Assembly: GCA_020025885.1 (NCBI GenBank)
Contig: JAHHRJ010000058.1
Coordinates: 1 to 10,759, forward strand
From: Butyricicoccus sp.
GTDB lineage: Bacteria; Bacillota; Clostridia; Oscillospirales; Butyricicoccaceae
Length of the DNA stretch: 10,759 nt
Direction of reading: 5' to 3'
Shown: piece by piece, positions 1 to 4,885 of the stretch
Numbering within the stretch: the first letter of the stretch is position 1
How the letters are laid out: each line of letters starts with the position of its first letter
Translations under genes and position numbers: made by a program
Notes under the pieces: model-generated
The model's database searches: none
Seen by the model: only the letters and a program-made list of their open reading frames with translations
Told to the model about the DNA's origin: nothing

Positions 1-177
1 AAATCCATCAAGGATTCCTGCGGATTCACGCCTTTTTCTGACGAGAAATTTTTCCAAAAATCGCTCTTGCTGAATTATGCGGTATTGCCCTTGTTTTTAT
101 TTATTGTAGTCCTCAATATTTCATTTGTCAAGGAATTTTTGGAAAGATCAAACCGCTTTCACAGCCATTTGGGATAA
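1..177 (+). CDS. 3' end of an unidentified membrane protein (partial)
   Basis: Frame 1 is open from the first base to a TAA at 175-177, giving the last 58 residues of a protein whose start lies outside the window. The fragment has a polar stretch (about residues 1-22), one clear hydrophobic helix (about 23-45, rich in Leu, Phe, Ile and Val), and a charged tail ending in HSHLG. This suggests a C-terminal membrane anchor or the last helix of a membrane protein. The other two forward frames are closed by stops within the first 75 bases. I do not recognise the family. It ends about 50 bases before the yajC promoter, so it is probably a separate transcription unit. It could still be chance, because 58 open codons is short. 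Confidence 0.4.
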   Translation, partial: KSIKDSCGFTPFSDEKFFQKSLLLNYAVLPLFLFIVVLNISFVKEFLERSNRFHSHLG

Positions 178-226
178 ACAGGATTTTTGATATGCTGGTT
201 TTTCTGCATAGAATGGAATCTAGGTC

Positions 227-255
227 TTGTATTTTTTGCTTGGTTTGTATATAAT
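227..255 (+). promoter_or_regulatory. SigA-type promoter of the yajC-SCIFF cluster
   Basis: A TTGTAT -35 (227-232) and a perfect TATAAT -10 (250-255) are separated by 17 bases. The predicted transcript would start near 262, about 30 bases before the yajC start codon. The -35 is weak but the -10 is ideal. Confidence 0.6.
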
Positions 256-290
256 GGTAATATTGATTTGAGGCAGGAGGTGTTTGATAG

Positions 291-599
291 ATGCTGAATA
301 ATTATGGTGCTCTGATTGGCTCATTTGCTCCAATTGTTATAATGGTGCTGATTTTTTATTTTCTGCTGATTCGTCCGCAGCGTAAGCGCGACAAGGCAGA
401 ACGTGATATGCGAAATTCCATTCAGGTTGGAGATGAGATTTCAACCATTGGCGGTTTTATTGGTAAGGTTGTAAGCTTGAAGGAAGATACACTTGTGATC
501 GAATCTTCTGCAGACCGTACAAAGCTCAAGCTGTATCGCTGGGCAATTCGCGCCAAAGAAGCAGCTCCGACCGAAAAGGTCGAAGAGCCAAAGGCATAA
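291..599 (+). CDS. yajC: Sec translocon accessory protein YajC
   Basis: YajC is a small single-pass membrane protein associated with the SecDF part of the protein-export translocon. The 102-residue length is normal for the family. Residues about 8-28 form the membrane helix, followed immediately by the family signature RPQRKRDK and a short cytosolic domain with the conserved pattern VGDEISTIGGFIGKVVSL. The C-terminal tail is charged and low in complexity. The start is supported by an AGGAGGT ribosome-binding site at 275-281 and an upstream promoter. yajC directly preceding a small membrane protein and the SCIFF peptide genes is, from memory, a recurring clostridial arrangement. The reason for the SCIFF link is not known. 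Confidence 0.93.
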   Translation: MLNNYGALIGSFAPIVIMVLIFYFLLIRPQRKRDKAERDMRNSIQVGDEISTIGGFIGKVVSLKEDTLVIESSADRTKLKLYRWAIRAKEAAPTEKVEEPKA

Positions 600-658
600 T
601 GGAATGACCTGCCGAATAGCTTTGAGTTAAAGTCATTTGGGCAGGAGGAAATTCACAA

Positions 659-1063
659 ATGAAACAGAATGATGTCAGACCAATGGCTGGTTTTGTGCTC
701 GGTGCATCCGTGTTGTGTGGCTTCGTGCTCACACTTTTTGCGATGTCTATGTGTGCATTCGGTGTGCTCATGGGCAAACTGCCAGCCGAACAGATCGACC
801 TATGGGCAGATCTTTGTCTGGCCAGTGGCAGCCTATTTGCTGCATTCTTTGCAGCGCGACATGCACACACATGGCAACCCTTATGGGGGATCGCTGCGGG
901 CATGACGCTTTTTGGTTGCTTGGTTCTCTTGAGTCTCGCGTGGTTTGGTGAGCCAGTGTATTTACCACGTCTGCTCATCAATGCGATTCTAGCCCTCGCT
1001 TGTGCAGCGGGAGGCGGTGCGCTTGGCGCAAAACGGCGTCGGCGCAAGAAACATAGAAAATAA
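659..1063 (+). CDS. Small four-helix membrane protein (TIGR04086-like)
   Basis: This 134-residue protein is almost entirely hydrophobic. Four membrane helices can be placed at about residues 10-33, 48-66, 72-92 and 104-124, and the C-terminus is very basic (AKRRRRKKHRK), presumably cytosolic. Its size, topology and position directly after yajC and just before a SCIFF peptide match the Firmicutes family I remember as TIGR04086. That assignment rests on context and general shape, not on a specific motif. The start is supported by AGGAGG at 643-648. The gene follows yajC after 59 bases and ends 20 bases before scfA, consistent with one operon. The function is unknown. A role in export or handling of the SCIFF product is a guess from neighbourhood only. 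Confidence 0.7.
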   Translation: MKQNDVRPMAGFVLGASVLCGFVLTLFAMSMCAFGVLMGKLPAEQIDLWADLCLASGSLFAAFFAARHAHTWQPLWGIAAGMTLFGCLVLLSLAWFGEPVYLPRLLINAILALACAAGGGALGAKRRRRKKHRK

Positions 1064-1083
1064 AAAACGGGAGGTACATTATC

Positions 1084-1227
1084 ATGACCCATATCAAGAC
1101 CCTGACTTCTGCAACCCTGAAGCAGACTGCTGCACACGGCGGCTGCGGCGAGTGCCAAACCTCTTGCCAGTCTGCTTGCAAGACTTCTTGCACAGTTGCA
1201 AACCAGAAGTGCGAGCACAGCAAGTAA
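1084..1227 (+). CDS. scfA: SCIFF six-cysteine ranthipeptide precursor
   Basis: This is a 47-residue peptide with six cysteines (21, 24, 28, 32, 36, 43) in the C-terminal half, including the family core CGECQTSCQSACKTSC. SCIFF (six cysteines in forty-five residues) is a nearly universal clostridial ribosomally made peptide. A partner radical SAM enzyme installs thioether crosslinks from Cys sulfur to carbons of other residues (ranthipeptides). The N-terminal part (MTHIKTL...) is the leader recognised by the maturase. The start has GGGAGG at 1069-1074, 9 bases upstream. The maturase gene scfB follows after 106 bases that contain a hairpin. Only the precursor is visible. No dedicated protease or exporter is in the window. 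Confidence 0.95.
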   Translation: MTHIKTLTSATLKQTAAHGGCGECQTSCQSACKTSCTVANQKCEHSK

Positions 1228-1246
1228 TTTAACGATTTAGTAGACT

Positions 1247-1280
1247 ACGAGGCGTGCCAGTGGGTGCGCCTCGTTCTTTT
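1247..1280 (+). terminator. Hairpin with U-rich tail between scfA and scfB
   Basis: A perfect 8-bp stem ACGAGGCG (1247-1254) / CGCCTCGT (1267-1274), extendable by two G-U pairs, is followed by TCTTTT. The short T-run suggests partial termination or a 3' stabilising hairpin, so the precursor message would outnumber the maturase message. No promoter is evident between it and scfB. Confidence 0.6.
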
Positions 1281-1333
1281 CGCAAATTCACCCTGCCGGT
1301 TTGATCCGGCGCAAAAAATGGAGGAACTGAACG

Positions 1334-2707
1334 ATGATTCATCGTTTTAGCAAAAAAGGTCTAAACTTTCTGATGGATGTCAACAGCGGAGCCGTGCATC
1401 TGCTGGACGAGCTATCCTATGAAGTTTCAGGTCTCATTGATGAGAATATGACAAAAGAATGTCCGGATTCTATTGTATCGGCTCTGCCGCAGTTTGATGC
1501 ACAGACCGTGCGCGAAGCATATGGCGAGCTGTATGCACTGAAGGAAAATGGACAGCTCTTTGCAGATGATGACTATATTGATGTAAGCAAATACATCCCG
1601 AAAGATGCACCAGTCAAGGCACTTTGCCTGCATGTTGCGCATGACTGTAACCTGAGATGCCAGTATTGCTTTGCGGCAACTGGTGACTTTGGTACCGGTC
1701 GTAAGATCATGCCGATCGAAGTTGCAAAGAAGGCAATTGATTTTGTTCTGGAACGTTCCGGCAAGCGCCGCAACATTGAGGTAGACTTCTTTGGCGGCGA
1801 GCCGCTCATGGCTTGGGATACCGTGACCCAAACCATAGACTATGCACGCTCCTTAGAAGAAAAGTTTGGTAAGAAATTCCGCTTTACCATTACAACCAAT
1901 GGTCTGTTGCTGGATGATGCAAAGATCGATTACATCAATGCCCATATGGACAATGTCGTACTGTCGATTGATGGTCGTCCGTCTGTCAACGATGATATGC
2001 GTAAGACAGTGAGTGGCGGCGGCAGCTATGATATTATTGTGCCAAAGTTTAAAAAGCTCGTCGAGCAGCGTGATCCAAATCTGGATTATTATGCACGCGG
2101 TACATTTACTGGAAAAAATCTGGATTTTGCAGAAGATGTACTGCATATTGCAGATGAAGGCTTTGACAGCCTGTCCGTAGAACCGGTATCAGCAGAGGAT
2201 GGCTGTGGTTATGAGCTGATCGATGCGGATTTTGATAAGATTTGTGCGGAGTATGATCGCCTGACTGATATTATTGAGCAGCGCCGTAAGGAGGGCAAGC
2301 CGTTCCACTTCTTCCACTTCATGGTTGACCTCAATCAGGGTCCATGTGTGGTAAAGCGTCTGCGCGGCTGTGGCGCAGGCTATGAGTACGTTGCCGTAAC
2401 ACCAGAAGGTGATATCTATCCGTGCCATCAGTTTGTTGGCAATGAGGCGTTCAAGCAGGGTTCTATCATGGATGGTACGTTTGATCTGGATATCGCGCAT
2501 AAGTTTGCTTCTATGAACATCTATACACGCGAAAAGTGTGGCGATTGCTGGGCGAAATTCTATTGCTCGGGTGGATGCTCTGCTGCAAACAATAATTTCA
2601 GTAAGGATCTCAATATTCCATATGAAATGGGCTGTAAGCTGGAAAAGAAGCGTCTTGAATGTGCAATCTATCTTAAAGCAGTAGAAGCTTCTGAGAGTGA
2701 TTTGTAA
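1334..2707 (+). CDS. scfB: SCIFF maturase, radical SAM/SPASM thioether-forming enzyme
   Basis: This 457-residue radical SAM enzyme cleaves S-adenosylmethionine to a 5'-deoxyadenosyl radical and forms thioether crosslinks in the SCIFF peptide. Residues 1 to about 85 are the peptide-recognition (RRE-like) domain. The radical SAM cluster motif CxxxCxxC is C105-C109-C112 (DCNLRCQYC), and the SAM-binding GGEP is at 154-157. The C-terminal SPASM domain shows C346-X12-G-X4-C364 and then C402-X2-C405-X5-C411-X3-C415-X18-C434, with C338 nearby, enough to bind two further iron-sulfur clusters. All key cysteines are present, so the enzyme looks intact. The start is set by GGAGG at 1320-1324. Position just after scfA makes the substrate assignment firm. 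Confidence 0.95.
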   Translation: MIHRFSKKGLNFLMDVNSGAVHLLDELSYEVSGLIDENMTKECPDSIVSALPQFDAQTVREAYGELYALKENGQLFADDDYIDVSKYIPKDAPVKALCLHVAHDCNLRCQYCFAATGDFGTGRKIMPIEVAKKAIDFVLERSGKRRNIEVDFFGGEPLMAWDTVTQTIDYARSLEEKFGKKFRFTITTNGLLLDDAKIDYINAHMDNVVLSIDGRPSVNDDMRKTVSGGGSYDIIVPKFKKLVEQRDPNLDYYARGTFTGKNLDFAEDVLHIADEGFDSLSVEPVSAEDGCGYELIDADFDKICAEYDRLTDIIEQRRKEGKPFHFFHFMVDLNQGPCVVKRLRGCGAGYEYVAVTPEGDIYPCHQFVGNEAFKQGSIMDGTFDLDIAHKFASMNIYTREKCGDCWAKFYCSGGCSAANNNFSKDLNIPYEMGCKLEKKRLECAIYLKAVEASESDL

Positions 2708-2744
2708 GACCAAACGAATTTAGACATTCTGCTGCAAAATCCAT

Positions 2745-2773
2745 TGCAAATTTTGGACACTTTGGCATATAAT
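2745..2773 (+). promoter_or_regulatory. SigA-type promoter of the ProC-like gene
   Basis: TTGCAA (2745-2750), a 17-base spacer and a perfect TATAAT (2768-2773) are present. The expected start of transcription is near 2780, inside the region a longer TTG-started reading would cover. This supports translation from the ATG at 2825. Confidence 0.7.
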
Positions 2774-2824
2774 AAGCATGGAAAACGATATGACAAATGC
2801 TGTTTTGAAAGGCAGAATGAGAAA

Positions 2825-3292
2825 ATGACACATAATATCCGAATCGCCTGTCTGGGGACGGGAGATGTTCTGGCGCGTGCAGTCCATGCATTGCTGGAGC
2901 ATGAGGTGATCCCGGTAGAGAATATCTTTCTTTCCCGCAAGGATGGACCTGCAATCGAACGCTTTACAGCAAGCGGATGCACACTGCTCGATGATGACAT
3001 GAACACGATCATGCGCGGGGAACTGGTACTGGTGGCTGCGCCAGGAAATGAGCTGGACGCGGTGTTGGCACCTGTATGCGGCTGCACATCAGGTCGCTAT
3101 CTGATCGCCATGAGTGACCGTGCAGATATTTCTAATATCATCAATCGTGTGGCACGCGGAACACAGGTCGTGGCTGTATGTACTGCACCGGACTGTGAAC
3201 ATCCGATCGAGTATACGCAAGGCTTTGCTGCGTATATGAAGCCGCCTTGTGAAGATGTGATCCACGCGATTTTGTCAGACACTGCGGAGTAA
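2825..3292 (+). CDS. ProC-like Rossmann-domain protein lacking the catalytic half
   Basis: This 155-residue protein begins with a dinucleotide-binding fold: IRIACLGTGDVLARAVHALL (residues 5-24), with the glycine-rich turn GTGDVLA at 11-17. A second strand (ENIFLSR, 32-38) and a third (LVLVAAPGNEL, 67-77) follow. This order and wording resemble the N-terminal half of pyrroline-5-carboxylate reductase (ProC) and related NADP-binding proteins. Full ProC is about 270 residues. The C-terminal helical domain that forms the dimer and binds the substrate is missing, so P5C reduction is unlikely. A nucleotide-sensing or regulatory role is possible but unproven. It has its own promoter and shares a strand and probably a transcript with the SpoIIM-like gene 72 bases downstream. 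The ribosome-binding site (GAAAGG near 2807-2812) is weak. Confidence 0.6.
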   Translation: MTHNIRIACLGTGDVLARAVHALLEHEVIPVENIFLSRKDGPAIERFTASGCTLLDDDMNTIMRGELVLVAAPGNELDAVLAPVCGCTSGRYLIAMSDRADISNIINRVARGTQVVAVCTAPDCEHPIEYTQGFAAYMKPPCEDVIHAILSDTAE

Positions 3293-3364
3293 GGTCTGTC
3301 ATAGAATGAAAATGCTGAGAATACCTTAGTTTCAGAGGGATGTACAAAACAGGAGGGACAGACC
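3293..3364 (+). promoter_or_regulatory. Inverted repeat enclosing the ribosome-binding site of the SpoIIM-like gene
   Basis: The first 8 bases after the upstream stop (GGTCTGTC, 3293-3300) are perfectly complementary to the last 8 before the next start codon (GACAGACC, 3357-3364). The AGGAGG ribosome-binding site (3351-3356) abuts the 3' arm. Pairing would close a 56-base loop and hide the interval between the ribosome-binding site and the AUG. Confidence 0.4.
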
Positions 3365-3961
3365 ATGAAACGACAAAGGGTTCTCAGCTTTTTTTCGCTC
3401 AGACAACTATGGGAAACACCGCATTTTGTCTTTCTGACAGTGATGTTGCTATGTGGTGCGCTGGCTGGCAGCTTTACAGGGCTGCGCAGCGGACAATATG
3501 AGGGCGCATTGCTGGAACAGCTCGCAGGGCAAATGGTGGCACAGATTCAAGATACCTCATGGAAGCTTGCAGTACGTGCGCTGCTGGGTGCGTTTGTCTG
3601 GCAGGCAGCGGCGATCTTATGTGGGCGCATTCGTGTGGGGAGTTTGTTTCTATCGGGACTCTGTGCGGCACGCGGCTTCTTAGCGGCTTTTTCAGCAGCT
3701 GCATTTTTGGCAGCCTTCTCATGGCATGGCATGGCACTGTCGCTGCTTACAGGCGGCGTAAGCGCAGTTCTTACCATCCCATGCTTGCTTCTGACAAGTA
3801 CGGCTTGTTTTCTTGCATCGCAGGAGACTGGGCGGCATGGAAATTATTGGTATGCGCTGCTGCGATATCGGGGGGCGATCCTTGGCTGTATTGCGCTTTC
3901 AATCATAGGTGGAATCTTGCGCATTCCTACTATGTTATTGGCTGTAAGAATGGGGTTTTGA
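3365..3961 (+). CDS. SpoIIM-like integral membrane protein
   Basis: This 198-residue protein has a short basic N-terminus (MKRQR) and about five membrane helices, near residues 21-40, 68-87, 93-117, 122-150 and 168-193. Spacing and local wording resemble stage II sporulation protein M. In order these are a first helix rich in Gly/Ala, an amphipathic stretch before helix 2, a small GR-containing turn, the glycine-rich segment SLFLSGLCAARGFLAAF, and a final helix after a YALLRYRG-type turn. SpoIIM works with SpoIID and SpoIIP in peptidoglycan remodelling during engulfment of the forespore. The similarity is from memory and is pattern-level, so it could be a divergent family member with another job. 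The start is well supported by AGGAGG at 3351-3356. No terminator is evident before the tRNA promoter. Confidence 0.5.
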   Translation: MKRQRVLSFFSLRQLWETPHFVFLTVMLLCGALAGSFTGLRSGQYEGALLEQLAGQMVAQIQDTSWKLAVRALLGAFVWQAAAILCGRIRVGSLFLSGLCAARGFLAAFSAAAFLAAFSWHGMALSLLTGGVSAVLTIPCLLLTSTACFLASQETGRHGNYWYALLRYRGAILGCIALSIIGGILRIPTMLLAVRMGF

Positions 3962-3998
3962 GGGCGTCGAAAAAAATTAGAAAAATTTGAAAAAAAGG

Positions 3999-4027
3999 TT
4001 GACGGAAGATGCTTGATGCGCTATAAT
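3999..4027 (+). promoter_or_regulatory. Promoter of tRNA-Ser copy 1
   Basis: TTGACG (3999-4004), a 17-base spacer and TATAAT (4022-4027) give a near-consensus SigA promoter. An A-rich stretch (3970-3997) lies directly upstream and could act as an UP element. Confidence 0.88.
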
Positions 4028-4033
4028 GAATAT

Positions 4034-4053
4034 CGTTGCTGAGAGATACAGCG
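4034..4053 (+). promoter_or_regulatory. 5' leader hairpin of tRNA-Ser precursor, copy 1
   Basis: CGTTG (4034-4038) pairs with CAGCG (4049-4053), with one G-U pair, around a 10-base loop. It sits at the predicted transcript start. The second copy keeps the stem through compensatory changes, so it is probably a real RNA structure. Confidence 0.55.
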
Positions 4054-4074
4054 AGAAAAAACAAAATAGCGTAT

Positions 4075-4165
4075 GGAGAGTTGGCTGAGTGGTCGAAGGC
4101 GCACGATTGGAAATCGTGTGTGCGGTAATCCCGTACCCAGGGTTCAAATCCCTGACTCTCCGCCA
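4075..4165 (+). tRNA. tRNA-Ser (anticodon GGA), copy 1
   Basis: This is a 91-base class II tRNA with an encoded CCA end. The acceptor stem is GGAGAGT/ACTCTCC with G as discriminator. The anticodon stem CACGA/TCGTG encloses loop TTGGAAA with anticodon GGA at 4109-4111, reading UCC and UCU serine codons. The T arm CAGGG-TTCAAAT-CCCTG and a long variable arm are typical of tRNA-Ser. It has its own promoter and terminators and is identical to the copy at 4442. Confidence 0.97.
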
Positions 4166-4167
4166 GT

Positions 4168-4206
4168 AAAAATTCTGAAATCGTTTGGTTTCAGAATTTT
4201 TTATTT
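4168..4206 (+). terminator. Terminator of tRNA-Ser copy 1
   Basis: A perfect 13-bp stem (4168-4180 with 4189-4201) encloses loop TCGTTTGG and runs into a T-rich tract. It begins 3 bases after the CCA end. Confidence 0.92.
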
Positions 4207-4210
4207 CTGT

Positions 4211-4240
4211 CCCAGCATAGAGTGTGTTGGGATATTTTTT
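4211..4240 (+). terminator. Second terminator hairpin of tRNA-Ser copy 1
   Basis: CCCAGCA (4211-4217) pairs with TGTTGGG (4225-4231), with one G-U pair, around loop TAGAGTG, followed by a T-run (4235-4240). It is conserved with compensatory changes downstream of copy 2. Confidence 0.7.
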
Positions 4241-4362
4241 ATTTTGATCGGTTTATCAAACTTATTTCACACGATTGTTTATGAAGCAGATACAGGAATA
4301 TAAGACAGGTCGGGTTTCTGACATGGATCAACTGAAATTGTTCAGTTATCTTATTTAAGGGG

Positions 4363-4391
4363 TTGACAGGAGGTGCGGGATGCGCTATAAT
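4363..4391 (+). promoter_or_regulatory. Promoter of tRNA-Ser copy 2
   Basis: Perfect TTGACA (4363-4368), a 17-base spacer and perfect TATAAT (4386-4391) are present. This is the strongest promoter in the window. Confidence 0.93.
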
Positions 4392-4397
4392 AAATAT

Positions 4398-4417
4398 CAC
4401 TGTTGAGAAACACAGTG
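4398..4417 (+). promoter_or_regulatory. 5' leader hairpin of tRNA-Ser precursor, copy 2
   Basis: CACTGT (4398-4403) pairs perfectly with ACAGTG (4412-4417) around an 8-base loop. Relative to copy 1, a G-C pair became A-T, a G-U became C-G, and a mismatch became T-A. Confidence 0.6.
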
Positions 4418-4441
4418 GGAAATAAAAATAAAATAATGTAT

Positions 4442-4532
4442 GGAGAGTTGGCTGAGTGGTCGAAGGCGCACGATTGGAAATCGTGTGTGCGGTAATCCCG
4501 TACCCAGGGTTCAAATCCCTGACTCTCCGCCA
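4442..4532 (+). tRNA. tRNA-Ser (anticodon GGA), copy 2
   Basis: This 91-base tRNA is identical at every position to the copy at 4075, including the encoded CCA, with anticodon GGA at 4476-4478. Its independent consensus promoter and terminators suggest both copies are expressed, raising the dose of this isoacceptor. The surrounding leader and trailer have drifted from copy 1. Confidence 0.97.
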
Positions 4533-4534
4533 GT

Positions 4535-4571
4535 AAAGTTCCTGAAATCGTTTGGTTTCAGGAATTTTTTT
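4535..4571 (+). terminator. Terminator of tRNA-Ser copy 2
   Basis: TTCCTGAAA (4539-4547) pairs with TTTCAGGAA (4556-4564) around the same TCGTTTGG loop as in copy 1. Weaker pairs extend it to 4535, and a seven-T tract (4565-4571) follows. Confidence 0.92.
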
Positions 4572-4579
4572 ATTTCTGT

Positions 4580-4610
4580 CTCAGTATAGAGTGTATTGGG
4601 ACGTTTTTTT
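4580..4610 (+). terminator. Second terminator hairpin of tRNA-Ser copy 2
   Basis: CTCAGTA (4580-4586) pairs with TATTGGG (4594-4600), with two G-U pairs, around loop TAGAGTG, followed by TTTTTTT (4604-4610). Confidence 0.7.
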
Positions 4611-4696
4611 ATGTTATTTATTTTCGGTCATATTTGATAGGACGAATACAAAAATATAAGATAGGCGGTTTTTGTCACAAGATATCATGTAGGATC

Positions 4697-4726
4697 AAGG
4701 TACAGCGAAGGCTGTACCTTTTCTTT
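4697..4726 (+). terminator. Strong hairpin terminator upstream of the collagen-like gene
   Basis: A perfect 10-bp stem AAGGTACAGC (4697-4706) / GCTGTACCTT (4711-4720) encloses tetraloop GAAG and is followed by TTCTTTT. It isolates the gene at 4886 from tRNA transcription. Apart from this, 4611-4885 holds no recognisable gene. Confidence 0.8.
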
Positions 4727-4778
4727 TACCGATCAAAAAAGGACTGTGAAAGAAACAGTATGATTTGTTGTCTTTATT

Positions 4779-4834
4779 TTGACAAAACGATTGCAGAACC
4801 GTGTACAAGTGTGAATTGACTGGAATCATACAGT
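4779..4834 (+). promoter_or_regulatory. Possible promoter elements for the collagen-like gene
   Basis: A perfect TTGACA at 4779-4784 has only a poor -10 (TGTACA, 4802-4807) at 17 bases. Separately, CATACAGT at 4827-4834 resembles the -10 of sporulation factor SigE (CATACA-T type), without a good -35 partner. Neither is decisive. Confidence 0.25.
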
Positions 4835-4885
4835 TATCTCACGACTGGTAAATGAATCAAAAAGCAAGCACAAGGAGGATAAGCT

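Larger units (their letters stand above)
3993..4690 (+). repeat. Tandem duplication of a tRNA-Ser transcription unit (about 367-bp period)
   Basis: Two head-to-tail copies, about 3993-4332 and 4357-4690, each carry a TTGAC-type promoter, a leader hairpin, an identical 91-base tRNA-Ser, a terminator with the same loop TCGTTTGG, and a second hairpin with loop TAGAGTG. The similarity continues past the terminators to a shared AATATAAGA (4297 and 4653). Flanks differ by substitutions and small indels while the tRNAs are identical. This points to an old duplication with selection or gene conversion on the tRNA. Confidence 0.9.

Noticed and set aside
1002..1232. Alternative plus-strand frame across the scfA region
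   Set aside because: It is a shifted reading of the end of the membrane protein and of scfA, which encodes the recognised SCIFF peptide in another frame.
2744..2824. Earlier TTG start for the ProC-like gene
   Set aside because: It would place the promoter (2745-2773) inside the coding region, and the added residues do not resemble the family. The Rossmann strand starts properly after the ATG at 2825.
4073..4303. Reading frame through tRNA-Ser copy 1 and its terminators
   Set aside because: It is composed of the tRNA and terminator sequence. There is no ribosome-binding site, and the arrangement is explained by the tRNA unit.
4075..4532. Identical tRNA-Ser copies as attL/attR of an integrated element
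   Set aside because: Similarity covers promoter, leader and terminators as well as the tRNA, and only 276 bases separate the copies. This is a tandem duplication, not an attachment-site repeat around an element.
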